A stretch of DNA of 64,000 nucleotides from JAHQVI01 sp050330195 (GTDB lineage Bacteria > Pseudomonadota > Alphaproteobacteria > Rhizobiales > Rhodomicrobiaceae), in the NCBI GenBank assembly GCA_050330195.1, contig JBHJOB010000020.1, positions 1 to 64,000 of the forward strand, given 5' to 3'. The notes beneath the pieces were generated by a model. It had not been told where the DNA came from. It did not search any database and saw nothing but the letters and a program-made list of their open reading frames with translations. The stretch's first letter is position 1. The number at the start of each line of letters is the position of its first letter. The translations under genes and the position numbers were made by a program. Below, piece after piece: positions 18,218 to 26,488 of the stretch.

Positions 18218-19096
18218 ATGACTCGTTCAGCCGCCATTTCTTGGACAATCGGTTTGGCAGTCTCGTCCGCCGCCCTCTCATTATGGCAACTGCCGGCCAA
18301 GGCTGACGACGGAGGAGTTGACAAGGTCGAAACGCGGCCCCAACCCATCGAGCCGAAAACAGTGCGTGTCATCTTGCTGCCACCAGCCAGCGATGCGGTA
18401 TTCGGTTTGAGGCCTCCCGGCTCGGCGACAGCGGCGCACGTCATATCAGTGCAACCGGTCGGCGAGACCGCAGCCGCCCCGCCGCCCCTGAAGTCTGGGA
18501 AAATTCAGGAGGATGCAGCATTCGTCGAGGGCGCTTTGCATGAGAGTCCTCCGCGCGCAGCTTTGCAACCATCAGCCAGCAACGCTCCAACGGCTCAGCC
18601 TCGCGCGGAGCCAGCAAAAATCCGGGACGATGCAGCATCCGTCGAGCCCCCCGCATCGCCCGGACGTCCTCCGCAAGTTGCTTTGCTGCCGCCAGCCAGC
18701 GATGTTGCATCCGATCAGCCGCGCGCCGAACCTGCCAAGCCCCGGAAGGACGCATCGCTGGTCGAGATCCCCTCATTGCCTGAGCGCCCGCCATTTCGAA
18801 CGGTCCTTTATGATGTCGAGCCCGTGGAGAATGAGCGCGAGGCCGCCGCTAGCTTCCGGGAACAGCCTCGCGAACCCGCATCGCTAATGGGTAGGGTCAA
18901 CTCCGTCTTCCAACCCCTCGCCAATCTCTGGCCGGGCAACAGGCGGGCAAACGAGGAGGTTTCGCCAACCACCGAGGATAATGGCCGCAGCGTAGCGAGA
19001 CCTGCCTTTACCGACGCCGACCCGGCGAGTGACAAAGCTGACGCCGGATCGAAACCGGCTTCCTTTTTGAAAACGCTGCGCTTCTGGGAACGTTGA
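18218..19096 (+). CDS. exported proline-rich repeat protein, unknown function
   Basis: About 292 residues starting at the ATG at 18218 (ACGGAG upstream), with a signal peptide (basic start, hydrophobic to about residue 25, AKADD cleavage region). Residues 45-215 are built from about four degenerate units of roughly 40 residues with a shared core such as LLPPASD, QPRAEPAK and DAASVE, rich in Pro, Ala and acidic residues. The C-terminal 80 residues are not repetitive (VFQPLANLWPGN, then FLKTLRFWER). There are no cysteines and no membrane segments after the signal. It is probably an extended periplasmic or envelope-linked protein. No family is recognised. It stands alone between fucU and a convergent antiporter gene. 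Confidence 0.65.
   Translation: MTRSAAISWTIGLAVSSAALSLWQLPAKADDGGVDKVETRPQPIEPKTVRVILLPPASDAVFGLRPPGSATAAHVISVQPVGETAAAPPPLKSGKIQEDAAFVEGALHESPPRAALQPSASNAPTAQPRAEPAKIRDDAASVEPPASPGRPPQVALLPPASDVASDQPRAEPAKPRKDASLVEIPSLPERPPFRTVLYDVEPVENEREAAASFREQPREPASLMGRVNSVFQPLANLWPGNRRANEEVSPTTEDNGRSVARPAFTDADPASDKADAGSKPASFLKTLRFWER
18500..18800 (+). repeat. degenerate in-gene tandem repeat (about 120-bp period)
   Basis: Within the gene at 18218-19096 similar DNA segments recur roughly every 120 bases, for example around CCAGCCAGCGATG near 18381, CCATCAGCCAGCAACG near 18569 and CCGCCAGCCAGCGATG near 18689, with matching repeated peptides (ASD/ASN, QPRAEPAK, DAA/DAS). Units differ by substitutions and small length changes. 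Confidence 0.55.
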
Positions 19097-19144
19097 AGTA
19101 GCAGCTGATCCTTTAGAAATGCCGGTGTTTGTGAACGCGGGACA

Positions 19145-19351
19145 CTATGACGGCGGCGCTTGCCCAGCGCGTTCGCTGGCTGTTTGGAGCGGGAAATCCA
19201 CAGCACACGTATCATGCACTGCGTCGTTTTTGACCTGGCTTTCAACAGCAGGGCCGGCATGTGCCACCGTTGCATCTGCATCGCTCTGTGGCACGCTATA
19301 CAGCGCCAGCGCCAGCACGATGTGCAACAGGCTCGCGCCTCCTGGCCTCAT
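19145..19351 (-). CDS. possible small exported protein (low support)
   Basis: A minus-strand frame of about 68 residues from the ATG at 19351 would give a signal-peptide-like start (MRPGGASLLHIVLALALYS, then DADATVAHA) and a short polar tail with one Cys. It fills most of the 277-base gap between the repeat protein and the antiporter gene. The ribosome binding site is poor because GGGG abuts the start. No family is recognised, and the frame may be chance. Confidence 0.25.
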   Translation of the reverse strand: MRPGGASLLHIVLALALYSVPQSDADATVAHAGPAVESQVKNDAVHDTCAVDFPLQTASERAGQAPPS

Positions 19352-19373
19352 CCCCTGTGCGCAGGTGCTTGCG

Positions 19374-20294
19374 TCATCCCTGGGCCGCCCAGATGTAGGC
19401 GGCATAACCCGCCAGCATGGCCAAGCCGAACCCGCGCCCGATCATAGGACGGGTCAGCAGCAGGGCAGTGAGGACCAGCGAAACGGCGATCATGACCGGA
19501 AGGTCGAAGGTCAGGAACCGCGAAGCCACCGGTATCGGCGCGATCAGCGCGGTTACCCCCAGAATGCCCAGCAAATTGAAAATGTTCGACCCGACGATGT
19601 TGCCGATGGCGATCTCCGACTGGCGCCGAAAGGCAGCGATAAGGGATGTTGCAAGCTCGGGCAACGACGTGCCGACGGCGACGACGGTCAGGCCGATGAA
19701 GGCTTCCGATATGCCGTAGCTGCGGGCAATGGCAACTGCCCCGTCCACCAGAAACCGCGCGCCGACCATCAATGCAACGAGACCACCGATAACCCACAGA
19801 ACCGACACGAGCGTGGAGGTCGACGCCGGCATGTCGACATCTTCCGGCACGGTCTCGCCGGGCTGGCGGTAGGCCCAGACCAGATAGGCAGCCAGACACG
19901 CCACCAGCGCCAGCCCGGACACCCGGCCCATCTGCCCCATGGCGAAGATGGGCGCGAGCACGAGCGCCGCCGCCATCATCACGGCCGTGTCGCGGCGCAG
20001 CGTCGCCCCCATGACCTTGATCGGCCAGACCAGCGCCGACAGGCCGATGATCAGCAGAATATTGGCGATGTTCGACCCGACAACGTTGCCGAGCGCGATA
20101 TCGGGCACGCCGCGCCATGCGGCATCGACCGATACCAGAAGCTCGGGCGTCGAAGTGCCGAAGCCAACAACCGTCAATCCGATCAGCAGCGGTGAAATCG
20201 CCATGCGCCGGGCGATGCCGACGCTGCCGCGCACGAGGGCCTCGCCGCCGAAGAACAGGCCGATCAAGCCGGCCAGAAGGTAGAGATAGTCCAC
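19374..20294 (-). CDS. calcium/sodium antiporter, CaCA family (YrbG type)
   Basis: About 306 residues with ten membrane helices in two inverted halves. Each half carries the ion-binding alpha repeat of the family: GFGTSTPELLVSVDAAW with GNVVGSNIANILLI in the first, and AVGTSLPELATSLIAAF with GNIVGSNIFNLLGI in the second. The acidic residue in each PEL is the cation ligand. Such proteins exchange Ca2+ for Na+ or H+ across the inner membrane. I prefer the GTG at 20294 as start because GGGGG lies six bases upstream; an ATG 30 bases earlier is possible. It is a single gene, convergent with the repeat-protein gene. Confidence 0.9.
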   Translation of the reverse strand: MDYLYLLAGLIGLFFGGEALVRGSVGIARRMAISPLLIGLTVVGFGTSTPELLVSVDAAWRGVPDIALGNVVGSNIANILLIIGLSALVWPIKVMGATLRRDTAVMMAAALVLAPIFAMGQMGRVSGLALVACLAAYLVWAYRQPGETVPEDVDMPASTSTLVSVLWVIGGLVALMVGARFLVDGAVAIARSYGISEAFIGLTVVAVGTSLPELATSLIAAFRRQSEIAIGNIVGSNIFNLLGILGVTALIAPIPVASRFLTFDLPVMIAVSLVLTALLLTRPMIGRGFGLAMLAGYAAYIWAAQG

Positions 20295-20687
20295 TTTGAT
20301 CCCCCGTGCGGGCAGTTGATCCACCCGAGCACGGATTTGTGCGCTCCAGGGAAGTCCTGCAAGACGCAGTTGAAATTAAAACCATGCAGATGCAACCGTG
20401 GCTCGGATTTGTGGTTGATAAAAATCGAAGGGGAAAACAGGAAGCCAAAACAGGCAATTACATGGATGACATGCCGGGCGCCAATCGGTGTGCCGCCAAA
20501 CCGGCGGATTGCCTCGGGTGCCTGCCTTGTCTGGAGATCTGGATGAACAACTGCGGCGTTTCAATGACCTGGGAGGTAATCGACGGCAGCCTTCGCATGG
20601 TTTGATCATGGCGTCCAGGCACCGACGGCATTGGCCGCTCGCTTCGCTCGATGCTGTGCCTGCCTGCACAAGTTACAGGAGAAAATC
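20295..20687. other. intergenic region, nothing recognised
   Basis: This 393-base stretch lies between the divergent antiporter and DUF1330 genes. Several short frames cross it, but none has a good ribosome binding site or protein-like composition. An AT-rich part near 20368-20430 probably holds the antiporter promoter. No hairpin or repeat stands out. Confidence 0.4.
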
Positions 20688-21014
20688 ATGACCTCATATG
20701 CTGTCGCGCATCTCCGGAGCGTTGTCATGGGACCGGATATCGTCGCCTATGTCGAAGCGATCGATGCCACGCTGGCGCCTTTCAACGGCCGATTTCTCGT
20801 GCATGGTGGCAAAAAGACCATTCTGGAAGGCAACTGGGAGGGAGATCTCATCGTGATCGCATTTCCCGACGCAGGCTCCGCCGAGCGCTGGTACGCATCG
20901 CCCGCCTATCAGGCCATCCTCCCCTTGCGTACTGGGAACGCGCAAGGAGACGTCATTCTCATCGACGGTGTCGACGATGACCACAAGGCGACGGACATAT
21001 TCAGCCGCGAATGA
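20688..21014 (+). CDS. DUF1330 family protein (dimeric alpha/beta barrel)
   Basis: A 108-residue protein. YVEAIDATLAPFNGRFLVHGG and WEGDLIVIAFPDAGSAERWYASPAYQAI are the two conserved blocks of DUF1330, whose members fold as small ferredoxin-like dimers related to the EthD/YCII group. The biochemical role of the family is not settled. ACAGGAG lies upstream of the ATG at 20688. A strong hairpin at 21030-21064 follows the stop. It is a single-gene unit with no informative neighbours. Confidence 0.88.
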   Translation: MTSYAVAHLRSVVMGPDIVAYVEAIDATLAPFNGRFLVHGGKKTILEGNWEGDLIVIAFPDAGSAERWYASPAYQAILPLRTGNAQGDVILIDGVDDDHKATDIFSRE

Positions 21015-21029
21015 GGGATGCTCGGCGCA

Positions 21030-21064
21030 GATCAGCCGAACGCCGTCGCCCCGTTCGGCTGATC
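21030..21064. terminator. strong hairpin downstream of DUF1330 gene
   Basis: Perfect 12-bp arms GATCAGCCGAAC (21030-21041) and GTTCGGCTGATC (21053-21064) with an 11-base loop, 15 bases after the stop codon. There is no T-run, so it is either a Rho-assisted or structural terminator. Confidence 0.55.
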
Positions 21065-21122
21065 ATTCCCGCCGCACGACTGGTATCCGGGTGGCGCTGA
21101 ACCGCCAATCCAGTGGAGGCAA

Positions 21123-22316
21123 TTGATCCTGACCATCCTCATCTTCCTGCTTCTCATTGTCTGCATCGGCATGCCTCTCGGCTATGCATGGCGGGTCTGG
21201 CATCTTGACGAGCCAACTCTCGGGGACTGGCTTGCGAAGATCGCCGAGGCTGTGATCATTGTAATCCTTGTGCTGATCGTCGGCCGCTGGGACATCGCCG
21301 GTTACTACACCCGGTTCGCCTTGATGGGCCTTGTCTGCATCGCGGTCATGCGCTCGGTGCTTCGCCACGCCCATCGCCCGTGGCGGTCCGCAGACGGTCG
21401 CCCCCTGTTTCGCAGCCACTGGCGGGTTGTGCTCTCCGCCAGCCTGTTGGGGGGCGTCCTGGCATATATACTGGTCGGCATCCTGCCGAAGGACGATGCA
21501 CGGCCGCTGGCCTACCCCCTGGAGGGGGGACGTTTCATGGTCGGACAAGGGGGCGCGAACCCGCTGCTCAATCACCATTTCGGCCATCGATCGCAGCGTC
21601 ACGCCGCCGATATTACGGCCGTGAACGCGGCCGGGTTCCGCGCATCGGGGCTTCTTCCCGACGATCTGAAGCGCTATGTCATCTTCGATGCTGTTGTGGT
21701 CAGCCCCTGTGATGGCGTTGTGATCAGCGCGGAAAATGACCTGCCGGACCTGACACCACCGAATGCCGATCCCGGAAACCCGGCCGGGAACCATCTCATC
21801 ATTGCATGCGACGGCATCGAGATCGAACTTGCTCACCTGCGCAAAGGGAGCGTCACTGTCGGAGCAGGCGACGTGGTTGCGGCTCGCCAGCACGTCGCCA
21901 AGGTTGGAAATTCAGGCAACACGACCGAGCCGCATCTGCATATCCACGCAATCGAACCATCCAGCGGCGAGGGTGTCCCGATGAGCTTCAACGGCCGCGC
22001 GCCGATCCGCAACAGCATGTTCCGGCGTGATTCTGACCGTCAATCACTGGCGGGAGCGCCTTTTCCGGATTGGTCTTGGCGGCACTTTTTGCGTCGGCGA
22101 GTTGCGCTTGCAACGTCTTGCGCCGTTCGGCAATGCCAAGCCGCGCCGCAAGCTGTGCAGCCTCCGCTCTCGCCGCCTCGCATCTTATGGATTGCAGCAG
22201 AGCTGCCTGATCCACCGCCTGTCGGCGGAGACCCTGAGATGACCTGCCGGGAGGTGGCCTTATCCCGCATCGAGCCTCCCTTGCGCGGGGAACTGCATGA
22301 GCGCGGCGATGCCTAG
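21123..22316 (+). CDS. membrane-anchored M23 family peptidase
   Basis: The frame encodes 397 residues. Three membrane segments (about 1-20, 38-60 and 95-115) precede a periplasmic M23 (LytM) domain at about 140-295 with FGHRSQRHAADI (zinc His/Asp) and VGNSGNTTEPHLHIHAIE, whose HLHIH supplies the remaining ligands. M23 enzymes cut peptide crosslinks of peptidoglycan; both zinc motifs are present, so activity is likely. The start is TTG at 21123 with GGAGG eight bases upstream. The last 95 residues after about 305 are rich in Arg, Pro and Cys and look unlike a domain; the original protein may have ended near 22030, with the present C-terminus a read-through extension. Confidence 0.75.
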   Translation: MILTILIFLLLIVCIGMPLGYAWRVWHLDEPTLGDWLAKIAEAVIIVILVLIVGRWDIAGYYTRFALMGLVCIAVMRSVLRHAHRPWRSADGRPLFRSHWRVVLSASLLGGVLAYILVGILPKDDARPLAYPLEGGRFMVGQGGANPLLNHHFGHRSQRHAADITAVNAAGFRASGLLPDDLKRYVIFDAVVVSPCDGVVISAENDLPDLTPPNADPGNPAGNHLIIACDGIEIELAHLRKGSVTVGAGDVVAARQHVAKVGNSGNTTEPHLHIHAIEPSSGEGVPMSFNGRAPIRNSMFRRDSDRQSLAGAPFPDWSWRHFLRRRVALATSCAVRQCQAAPQAVQPPLSPPRILWIAAELPDPPPVGGDPEMTCREVALSRIEPPLRGELHERGDA

Positions 22317-22394
22317 CAGTGAACATCGCGCTCATTCAGGAGCAGTGGATCTGGATCATGTCTGACGGAAACGATCATGCTGTCATCGGCGCAA

Positions 22395-23150
22395 TCAAAC
22401 CGACCCGCCGCTGTCGGAGCCCTGCTGCCGGGGTTCGTACAGCTTGCGGCGCGCATAGACGCCGAACACGCCCAGAAGGGCCAGCGCCAGGCCGAACCAG
22501 GTCAGCGCATACTCCAGATGGCGGTTCGGAAGGTCCAGATAGGTCGCGCCGCCGCGTGGCCAGCCGCCGGGCACATCCATCTTTTCAGCCTCGGCCATGA
22601 ACGGCAGAACGCGGGTGCGAAGTTCTTCGGGCAAACTCGCGATCATGCCGTCCACATCGCGCCAGAACCAGCGATTGGCGGCTGGCTGATTGTCGGGCGT
22701 GAAGGCGCTCGGCGCACCGGGCGCGCGGGCGATGCCGACCAGTTCGACCGTCCCCGCGATCTGGCCTTCGCCGCGCTTTGCCGCGTCCTTCAGGGGTTCC
22801 GGCACGATGCCGCGATCCACGAGGATGATATCGCCGCCCGACGTCTCCAGCGGCGTGATGACCCGCCAACCCGCATTGCCGTCGACGATGCCGTAAAGGT
22901 GCCGCTCATATGCGTGCAGGAACCGGCCGATCAGCAGCACACGGTAATATTCGACGTCGCGTTCCCCTTCCCAGGCTTCCTTCGCCAGGGCCATCGAAAC
23001 GGCCTCGCCATTCGCCCGCGCCTCGATCCGCTCGATCAGGGCTTCTTTCCATGCGAGCCGGTCGAGTTGCCAATTGCCGAGGCCAATCAGCACGCCAAGG
23101 GCGGCAAGCGTCAGAACTGCGGGAAGGATGAGCGGTCTGTAGCGGGACAT
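22395..23150 (-). CDS. SURF1 family cytochrome oxidase assembly protein
   Basis: A 251-residue protein with an N-terminal membrane helix (about 8-28) beginning MSRYRPLILPAVLTLAALG, a periplasmic domain, and a second helix near 215-235. LGNWQLDRLAWKEALIERI, GWRVITPLETSGGDIILVDRG and YALTWFGLALALLGVFGVY are the three SURF1 signatures. SURF1 helps insert haem a into subunit I of aa3 oxidase. It is the distal gene of the minus-strand ctaC-to-SURF1 locus, separated from the DUF983 gene by 66 bases, and clearly belongs to the aa3 enzyme rather than the divergent oxidase at 5-8 kb. No symbol is given because names differ between species. Confidence 0.9.
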   Translation of the reverse strand: MSRYRPLILPAVLTLAALGVLIGLGNWQLDRLAWKEALIERIEARANGEAVSMALAKEAWEGERDVEYYRVLLIGRFLHAYERHLYGIVDGNAGWRVITPLETSGGDIILVDRGIVPEPLKDAAKRGEGQIAGTVELVGIARAPGAPSAFTPDNQPAANRWFWRDVDGMIASLPEELRTRVLPFMAEAEKMDVPGGWPRGGATYLDLPNRHLEYALTWFGLALALLGVFGVYARRKLYEPRQQGSDSGGSV

Positions 23151-23216
23151 TGATCAACTGTTACCAAAGCGGGAAGGAAAACACGGGCTTCGCATTGCGT
23201 GGGCAATGTGCCGCGC

Positions 23217-23600
23217 CTAATTGTCGAGGCGCCCTTCCTCGGCGCGGAACTTGTATTGCAGCGCCACCAATGTGGCCTTGAACGGGCGCAACAGCAACAG
23301 CGGCAAGCCGATCCCGACAGGCAGCCAGAGAGCGGCGTGGACCCACAGCGGCGGCTGATAGCTGACTTCGACCAGGAGCGCTGCGCCGGTGACGATGAAG
23401 CCCGCGATCAGGATGATGAAGACGGCGGGACCGTCGCCCGAATCGGCGGATGCGTAGTCGAGCCCGCAAACCTCGCACCGCTCAGCGAGTGCAAGATAGC
23501 CCCGAAAGAGCCGCCCCTTGCCGCAACGGGGACAACGGCTGAGAAGCCCCGCATAAAGAGGCGAAACATGCGGATAATCCGGGTTGTGCTGATGATCCAT
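23217..23600 (-). CDS. DUF983 family membrane protein
   Basis: A 127-residue protein with an N-terminal zinc-ribbon-like part, CPRCGKGRLF followed by CEVCGLDY (four cysteines at about 24-50), then two membrane helices (about 60-80 and 85-105). This layout defines DUF983. The gene is regularly found between ctaE and SURF1 in alphaproteobacterial oxidase loci, as here, so a role in oxidase biogenesis is likely though unproven. I place the start at the ATG at 23600. Its probable ribosome binding site lies inside a hairpin (23608-23630), which may limit translation. Confidence 0.88.
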   Translation of the reverse strand: MDHQHNPDYPHVSPLYAGLLSRCPRCGKGRLFRGYLALAERCEVCGLDYASADSGDGPAVFIILIAGFIVTGAALLVEVSYQPPLWVHAALWLPVGIGLPLLLLRPFKATLVALQYKFRAEEGRLDN

Positions 23601-23607
23601 CAAATAT

Positions 23608-23630
23608 GGAAGGCGGCTCTCGCCGCCTCC
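23608..23630. promoter_or_regulatory. hairpin covering the DUF983 translation start region
   Basis: Arms GGAAGGCGGC (23608-23617) and GCCGCCTCC (23622-23630) pair with a four-base loop and end eight bases before the DUF983 start codon on the minus strand. The GGAGG needed for translation is inside the stem. It could attenuate transcription after ctaE or mask translation. Confidence 0.45.
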
Positions 23631-23747
23631 ATCCAGTCCGTTTGGGCCGCCAAAGCGGGATTATTCTAGATACACACGGTTCTTGTCATTCCCGCTTCCG
23701 GAGGCATGACGTGCGTGCAGAGCGATCCCACCCGAAGCGGCCTTGCT

Positions 23748-24656
23748 CTAATGTGCTGCCGGCGTTCCCGCGCCCCAGATATAGATGCTGATGAACAGGA
23801 ACAGCCAGACCACGTCCACGAAATGCCAGTACCAGGCGGCGGCCTCGAAGCCGAAATGATGCTTCGCGGTGAAATGTCCCGCCAGTGCGCGGAACAGGAC
23901 AACCGCCAGGAAGATCGTGCCGACGATCACGTGGAAGCCGTGGAAGCCGGTGGCCATGAAGAAGGTCGAGCCGTAAATGTGGCCGCTGAAGGTGAAGCCG
24001 GCATGCATGTATTCATAAGCCTGCAGGGCGGTGAACAGCATGCCTAGAATGACCGTCAGCGCGAGGCCCCAGATGAGGCCGCGGCGGTCGCCTTCCTGCA
24101 GCGCGTAATGCGCCCATGTCACGGTTGTGCCGGATGTCAGCAGGATGAGCGTGTTGACGAGCGGCAAAGTCCAGGGGTCGAACGTGCCGGAGAAGCGGCC
24201 ATCATCGGTGGCGACCGGCGGCCAGTGTCCGCCTGTGAGTTCGTTGCGCTCCACCATGCCGATCACGGTCGGGTCGTTCGGCAGTGTCGTGACGTCGGCG
24301 GGGAACAGGGCCACGTCGAAATAGCCCCAGAACCAGGCGACGAAGAACATCACTTCCGAGGCGATGAACAGGATCATGCCGTAGCGCAGGTGAAGCTGAA
24401 CGACGGGCGTATGCAGGCGCTTGTGCTCGGCTTCGTCGACGACATCGCGCCACCAGAGCGCCATCGTCGCCACAACGCCGAGCAGGCCGATGAAGAAAAG
24501 CCAGGGGCCGGTCAGGCCGAAGACCCCGCCCGAGTCGGTCTTCATCCACGCGATCGCGCCGATTGCCATGAGCAGCGCGGCGACAGAGCCAACGAGCGGC
24601 CATGGGCTGGGATCGACGAGATGGTAATCGTGATGTTTCGCGTGTGAATCCGCCAT
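23748..24656 (-). CDS. ctaE: cytochrome c oxidase subunit III (aa3)
   Basis: A 302-residue protein with seven membrane helices. HHDYHLVDPSPWPLVGS at the N-terminus, LFIASEVMFFVAWFWGYF (with the conserved acidic residue in helix 3), YEYMHAGFTFSGHIYGSTFF and YWHFVDVVWLFLFISIYIW at the C-terminus are all canonical COX3 elements. Start at 24656 is supported by AGGGGA at proper distance; an ATG nine bases upstream lies too close to that site. It follows ctaG with about 70 bases between. Subunit III stabilises the active site and proton uptake of the aa3 enzyme in the cytoplasmic membrane. Confidence 0.95.
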   Translation of the reverse strand: MADSHAKHHDYHLVDPSPWPLVGSVAALLMAIGAIAWMKTDSGGVFGLTGPWLFFIGLLGVVATMALWWRDVVDEAEHKRLHTPVVQLHLRYGMILFIASEVMFFVAWFWGYFDVALFPADVTTLPNDPTVIGMVERNELTGGHWPPVATDDGRFSGTFDPWTLPLVNTLILLTSGTTVTWAHYALQEGDRRGLIWGLALTVILGMLFTALQAYEYMHAGFTFSGHIYGSTFFMATGFHGFHVIVGTIFLAVVLFRALAGHFTAKHHFGFEAAAWYWHFVDVVWLFLFISIYIWGAGTPAAH

Positions 24657-24726
24657 TTTGCTCATTCCCCTTGGATAGCGGGCCCGTTGGATAGCAGGAA
24701 GGCCCACCTTTCGCTTCGCGGCTTTT

Positions 24727-25365
24727 CTAGCCGGGCTGCTGACCTTTTTCAAATGACCTTGTTGCCGCGCCTTCAGCCTGACTGGCGTCGACGGCGGATT
24801 TGTCTTCCATCTCTACCTTGAAGAAGGTGTAGGAAAGCGTAATTTCCTCGATACTGCGGGCGTCCGGATCGTCCAGAATGGCCGGGTCGATGAAGAAGGA
24901 CACGGGCATGTCGACCTCTTGACCGGGGCCAAGCGTCTGCTGGATGAAACAGAAGCAGTCGACCTTGTTGAAATAGGCCCCCGCCAGTTCGGGCGTGACA
25001 TTGAAGGTCGCCGTGCCCGTCAGCGGCTTGTCCGCCCGGTTGGCGGCCTTGTAGAACGCCAACCTGTTTTCGCCGATCCTGAGGTCGATGCGGTTCTCGA
25101 CCGGCTGGAAGGACCAGGCCAGCTCCGAGGAGGTGTTCGCATCGAACCGGATGGAGATCACGCGGTTCGTCGCTTGCGTGGACGGCGCGTCGGCGCGCTG
25201 GGGGGTGCCCGCATAGCCGGTGACCTGACAGAATAGCTGGTAGAGCGGTACAGCGGCAAAAGACAGGCCGATCATCACCGCAACGACCGAGAGGAGCCTG
25301 AACGCGAGACGCCTGTTCGCCTTCGAGGCTTGCTTGACGGAATCTTCGGCGTGACTTTCGGTCAT
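24727..25365 (-). CDS. ctaG: cytochrome c oxidase copper-assembly protein CtaG/Cox11
   Basis: A 212-residue protein with a single N-terminal membrane helix (about 22-42) and a periplasmic immunoglobulin-like domain. VPLYQLFCQVTGYAGTP just after the helix and the copper motif DCFCFIQQTLGPGQ (Cys-Phe-Cys) are the diagnostic Cox11 features; MPVSFFIDP follows. Cox11 delivers copper to the CuB site of subunit I. The gene starts ten bases after the end of the small coxF-like gene, within the ctaB-coxF-ctaG-ctaE order common to alphaproteobacteria. Length and motifs are complete. Confidence 0.95.
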   Translation of the reverse strand: MTESHAEDSVKQASKANRRLAFRLLSVVAVMIGLSFAAVPLYQLFCQVTGYAGTPQRADAPSTQATNRVISIRFDANTSSELAWSFQPVENRIDLRIGENRLAFYKAANRADKPLTGTATFNVTPELAGAYFNKVDCFCFIQQTLGPGQEVDMPVSFFIDPAILDDPDARSIEEITLSYTFFKVEMEDKSAVDASQAEGAATRSFEKGQQPG

Positions 25366-25374
25366 GGCTGCTCC

Positions 25375-25545
25375 CTATAGCGGCCGGTTGGCGACATCGC
25401 CGCCCATGCGAATGAGGGTGACGAGAAAGAACAGCACGGCCAGCGCGGCAAGCCCGATGCCGATAGCGATGGACCGGACGCGTTGTCGGCGCTTTTCCTC
25501 TTCGGTGGGGATGATCGTATCGTTCTGGCTGTTCGGATTCGGCAT
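25375..25545 (-). CDS. CoxF-like small membrane protein of the aa3 locus
   Basis: A 56-residue protein: a polar, charged N-terminus (MPNPNSQNDTIIPTEEEKRR), one membrane helix (about 25-46: IAIGIGLAALAVLFFLVTLI) and a short tail ending RPL. Its ATG shares one base with the ctaB stop (TGATG at 25543-25547), so translation is coupled. Small proteins of this type and position are annotated as CoxF in rhizobial oxidase clusters and are thought to assist assembly. The identity rests on layout and position more than on sequence motif. Confidence 0.75.
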   Translation of the reverse strand: MPNPNSQNDTIIPTEEEKRRQRVRSIAIGIGLAALAVLFFLVTLIRMGGDVANRPL

Positions 25546-26477
25546 CACACCAGTCCCAAAGTATGTTCGGCAAGCAGCGTCGCAAACAACCCGAAGAGAT
25601 AGAACAGCGAATAGGTGAACATGCCGCGCGCCGCCTTGTCGCCCGCATGGGCTTCGCGGCGGAGGTAGACCAGAACCGCGACATAGATGAATGCGGCGCC
25701 TGTCGTCGCGGCGACGATCAGGTAAAGCATCCCGCCAAGACCGGTATAGGCCGGAGCCAGCGCGGCAAGGGCGGTCAGGGTTGCGTAGACGACGATCTGC
25801 CGGCGCGTTGCGTCCTTGCCGGCAACCACGGGCAGCATGGGCACGCCGGCCCGCTCATAGTCGCGTGAGCGGTAGAGCGCCAGCGCCCAGAAATGTGCAG
25901 GCGTCCACAGGAAGATGATGACGAACAGAATGACGCTGTCGAGCGAGACAGTTCCGGTTGCGGCAGCCCAGCCGATCATGGGCGGGAATGCGCCCGCCGC
26001 GCCGCCGATGACGATATTCTGAGGCGTCGAGCGCTTCAGCCACATCGTGTAGACGAACAGGTAATAGGCGATTGTCAGCGCAAGCAGGCCGCTCGCGACC
26101 CAGTTGACCAGAACGCCGAGGCAGAAGATCGAGCCCGCCGACAGCACCAGTCCGAAGGTCAGCGCCTCATCGGCGGGGATGCGATTGCGCGGGATCGGCC
26201 GCATGGCGGTTCGGCTCATGATCCGGTCGATATCGGCGTCGTACCACATGTTGAGCGCGCCCGCCGCGCCTGCGCCGATGGCGATGAACAGCAGCGCGAC
26301 GAAGCCGATTAGCGGATGAATCTCGCCGGGCGCAGCCACCATTGCGGCAAGGGCGGTGAAGACCGAGAGTGACATCACGCGCGGCTTGAGCAGCAGAAGG
26401 TAGTCCCGCAGCGACCCGCTCATGGCTTCGGGGGGGGCTGAGAGGCTCTTGTGATCGGTCGCGCTGATATCTGTCAT
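25545..26477 (-). CDS. ctaB: protoheme IX farnesyltransferase (haem O synthase)
   Basis: A 310-residue UbiA-family prenyltransferase with about nine membrane helices. NMWYDADIDRIMSRTAMRP carries the NxxxDxxxD Mg-diphosphate motif, and YERAGVPMLPVVAGKDATR is the second conserved block (with YRSRDYERAG before it). It adds a farnesyl group to haem b to make haem O, the precursor of haem A for the aa3 oxidase. The start at 26477 (MTDISATDHK) is preferred; a longer frame to 26573 runs into a dispersed intergenic repeat and is unlikely to be translated. The gene lies between ctaD and the coxF-like gene. Confidence 0.95.
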   Translation of the reverse strand: MTDISATDHKSLSAPPEAMSGSLRDYLLLLKPRVMSLSVFTALAAMVAAPGEIHPLIGFVALLFIAIGAGAAGALNMWYDADIDRIMSRTAMRPIPRNRIPADEALTFGLVLSAGSIFCLGVLVNWVASGLLALTIAYYLFVYTMWLKRSTPQNIVIGGAAGAFPPMIGWAAATGTVSLDSVILFVIIFLWTPAHFWALALYRSRDYERAGVPMLPVVAGKDATRRQIVVYATLTALAALAPAYTGLGGMLYLIVAATTGAAFIYVAVLVYLRREAHAGDKAARGMFTYSLFYLFGLFATLLAEHTLGLV

Positions 26478-26488
26478 GGTTTGTCTCT

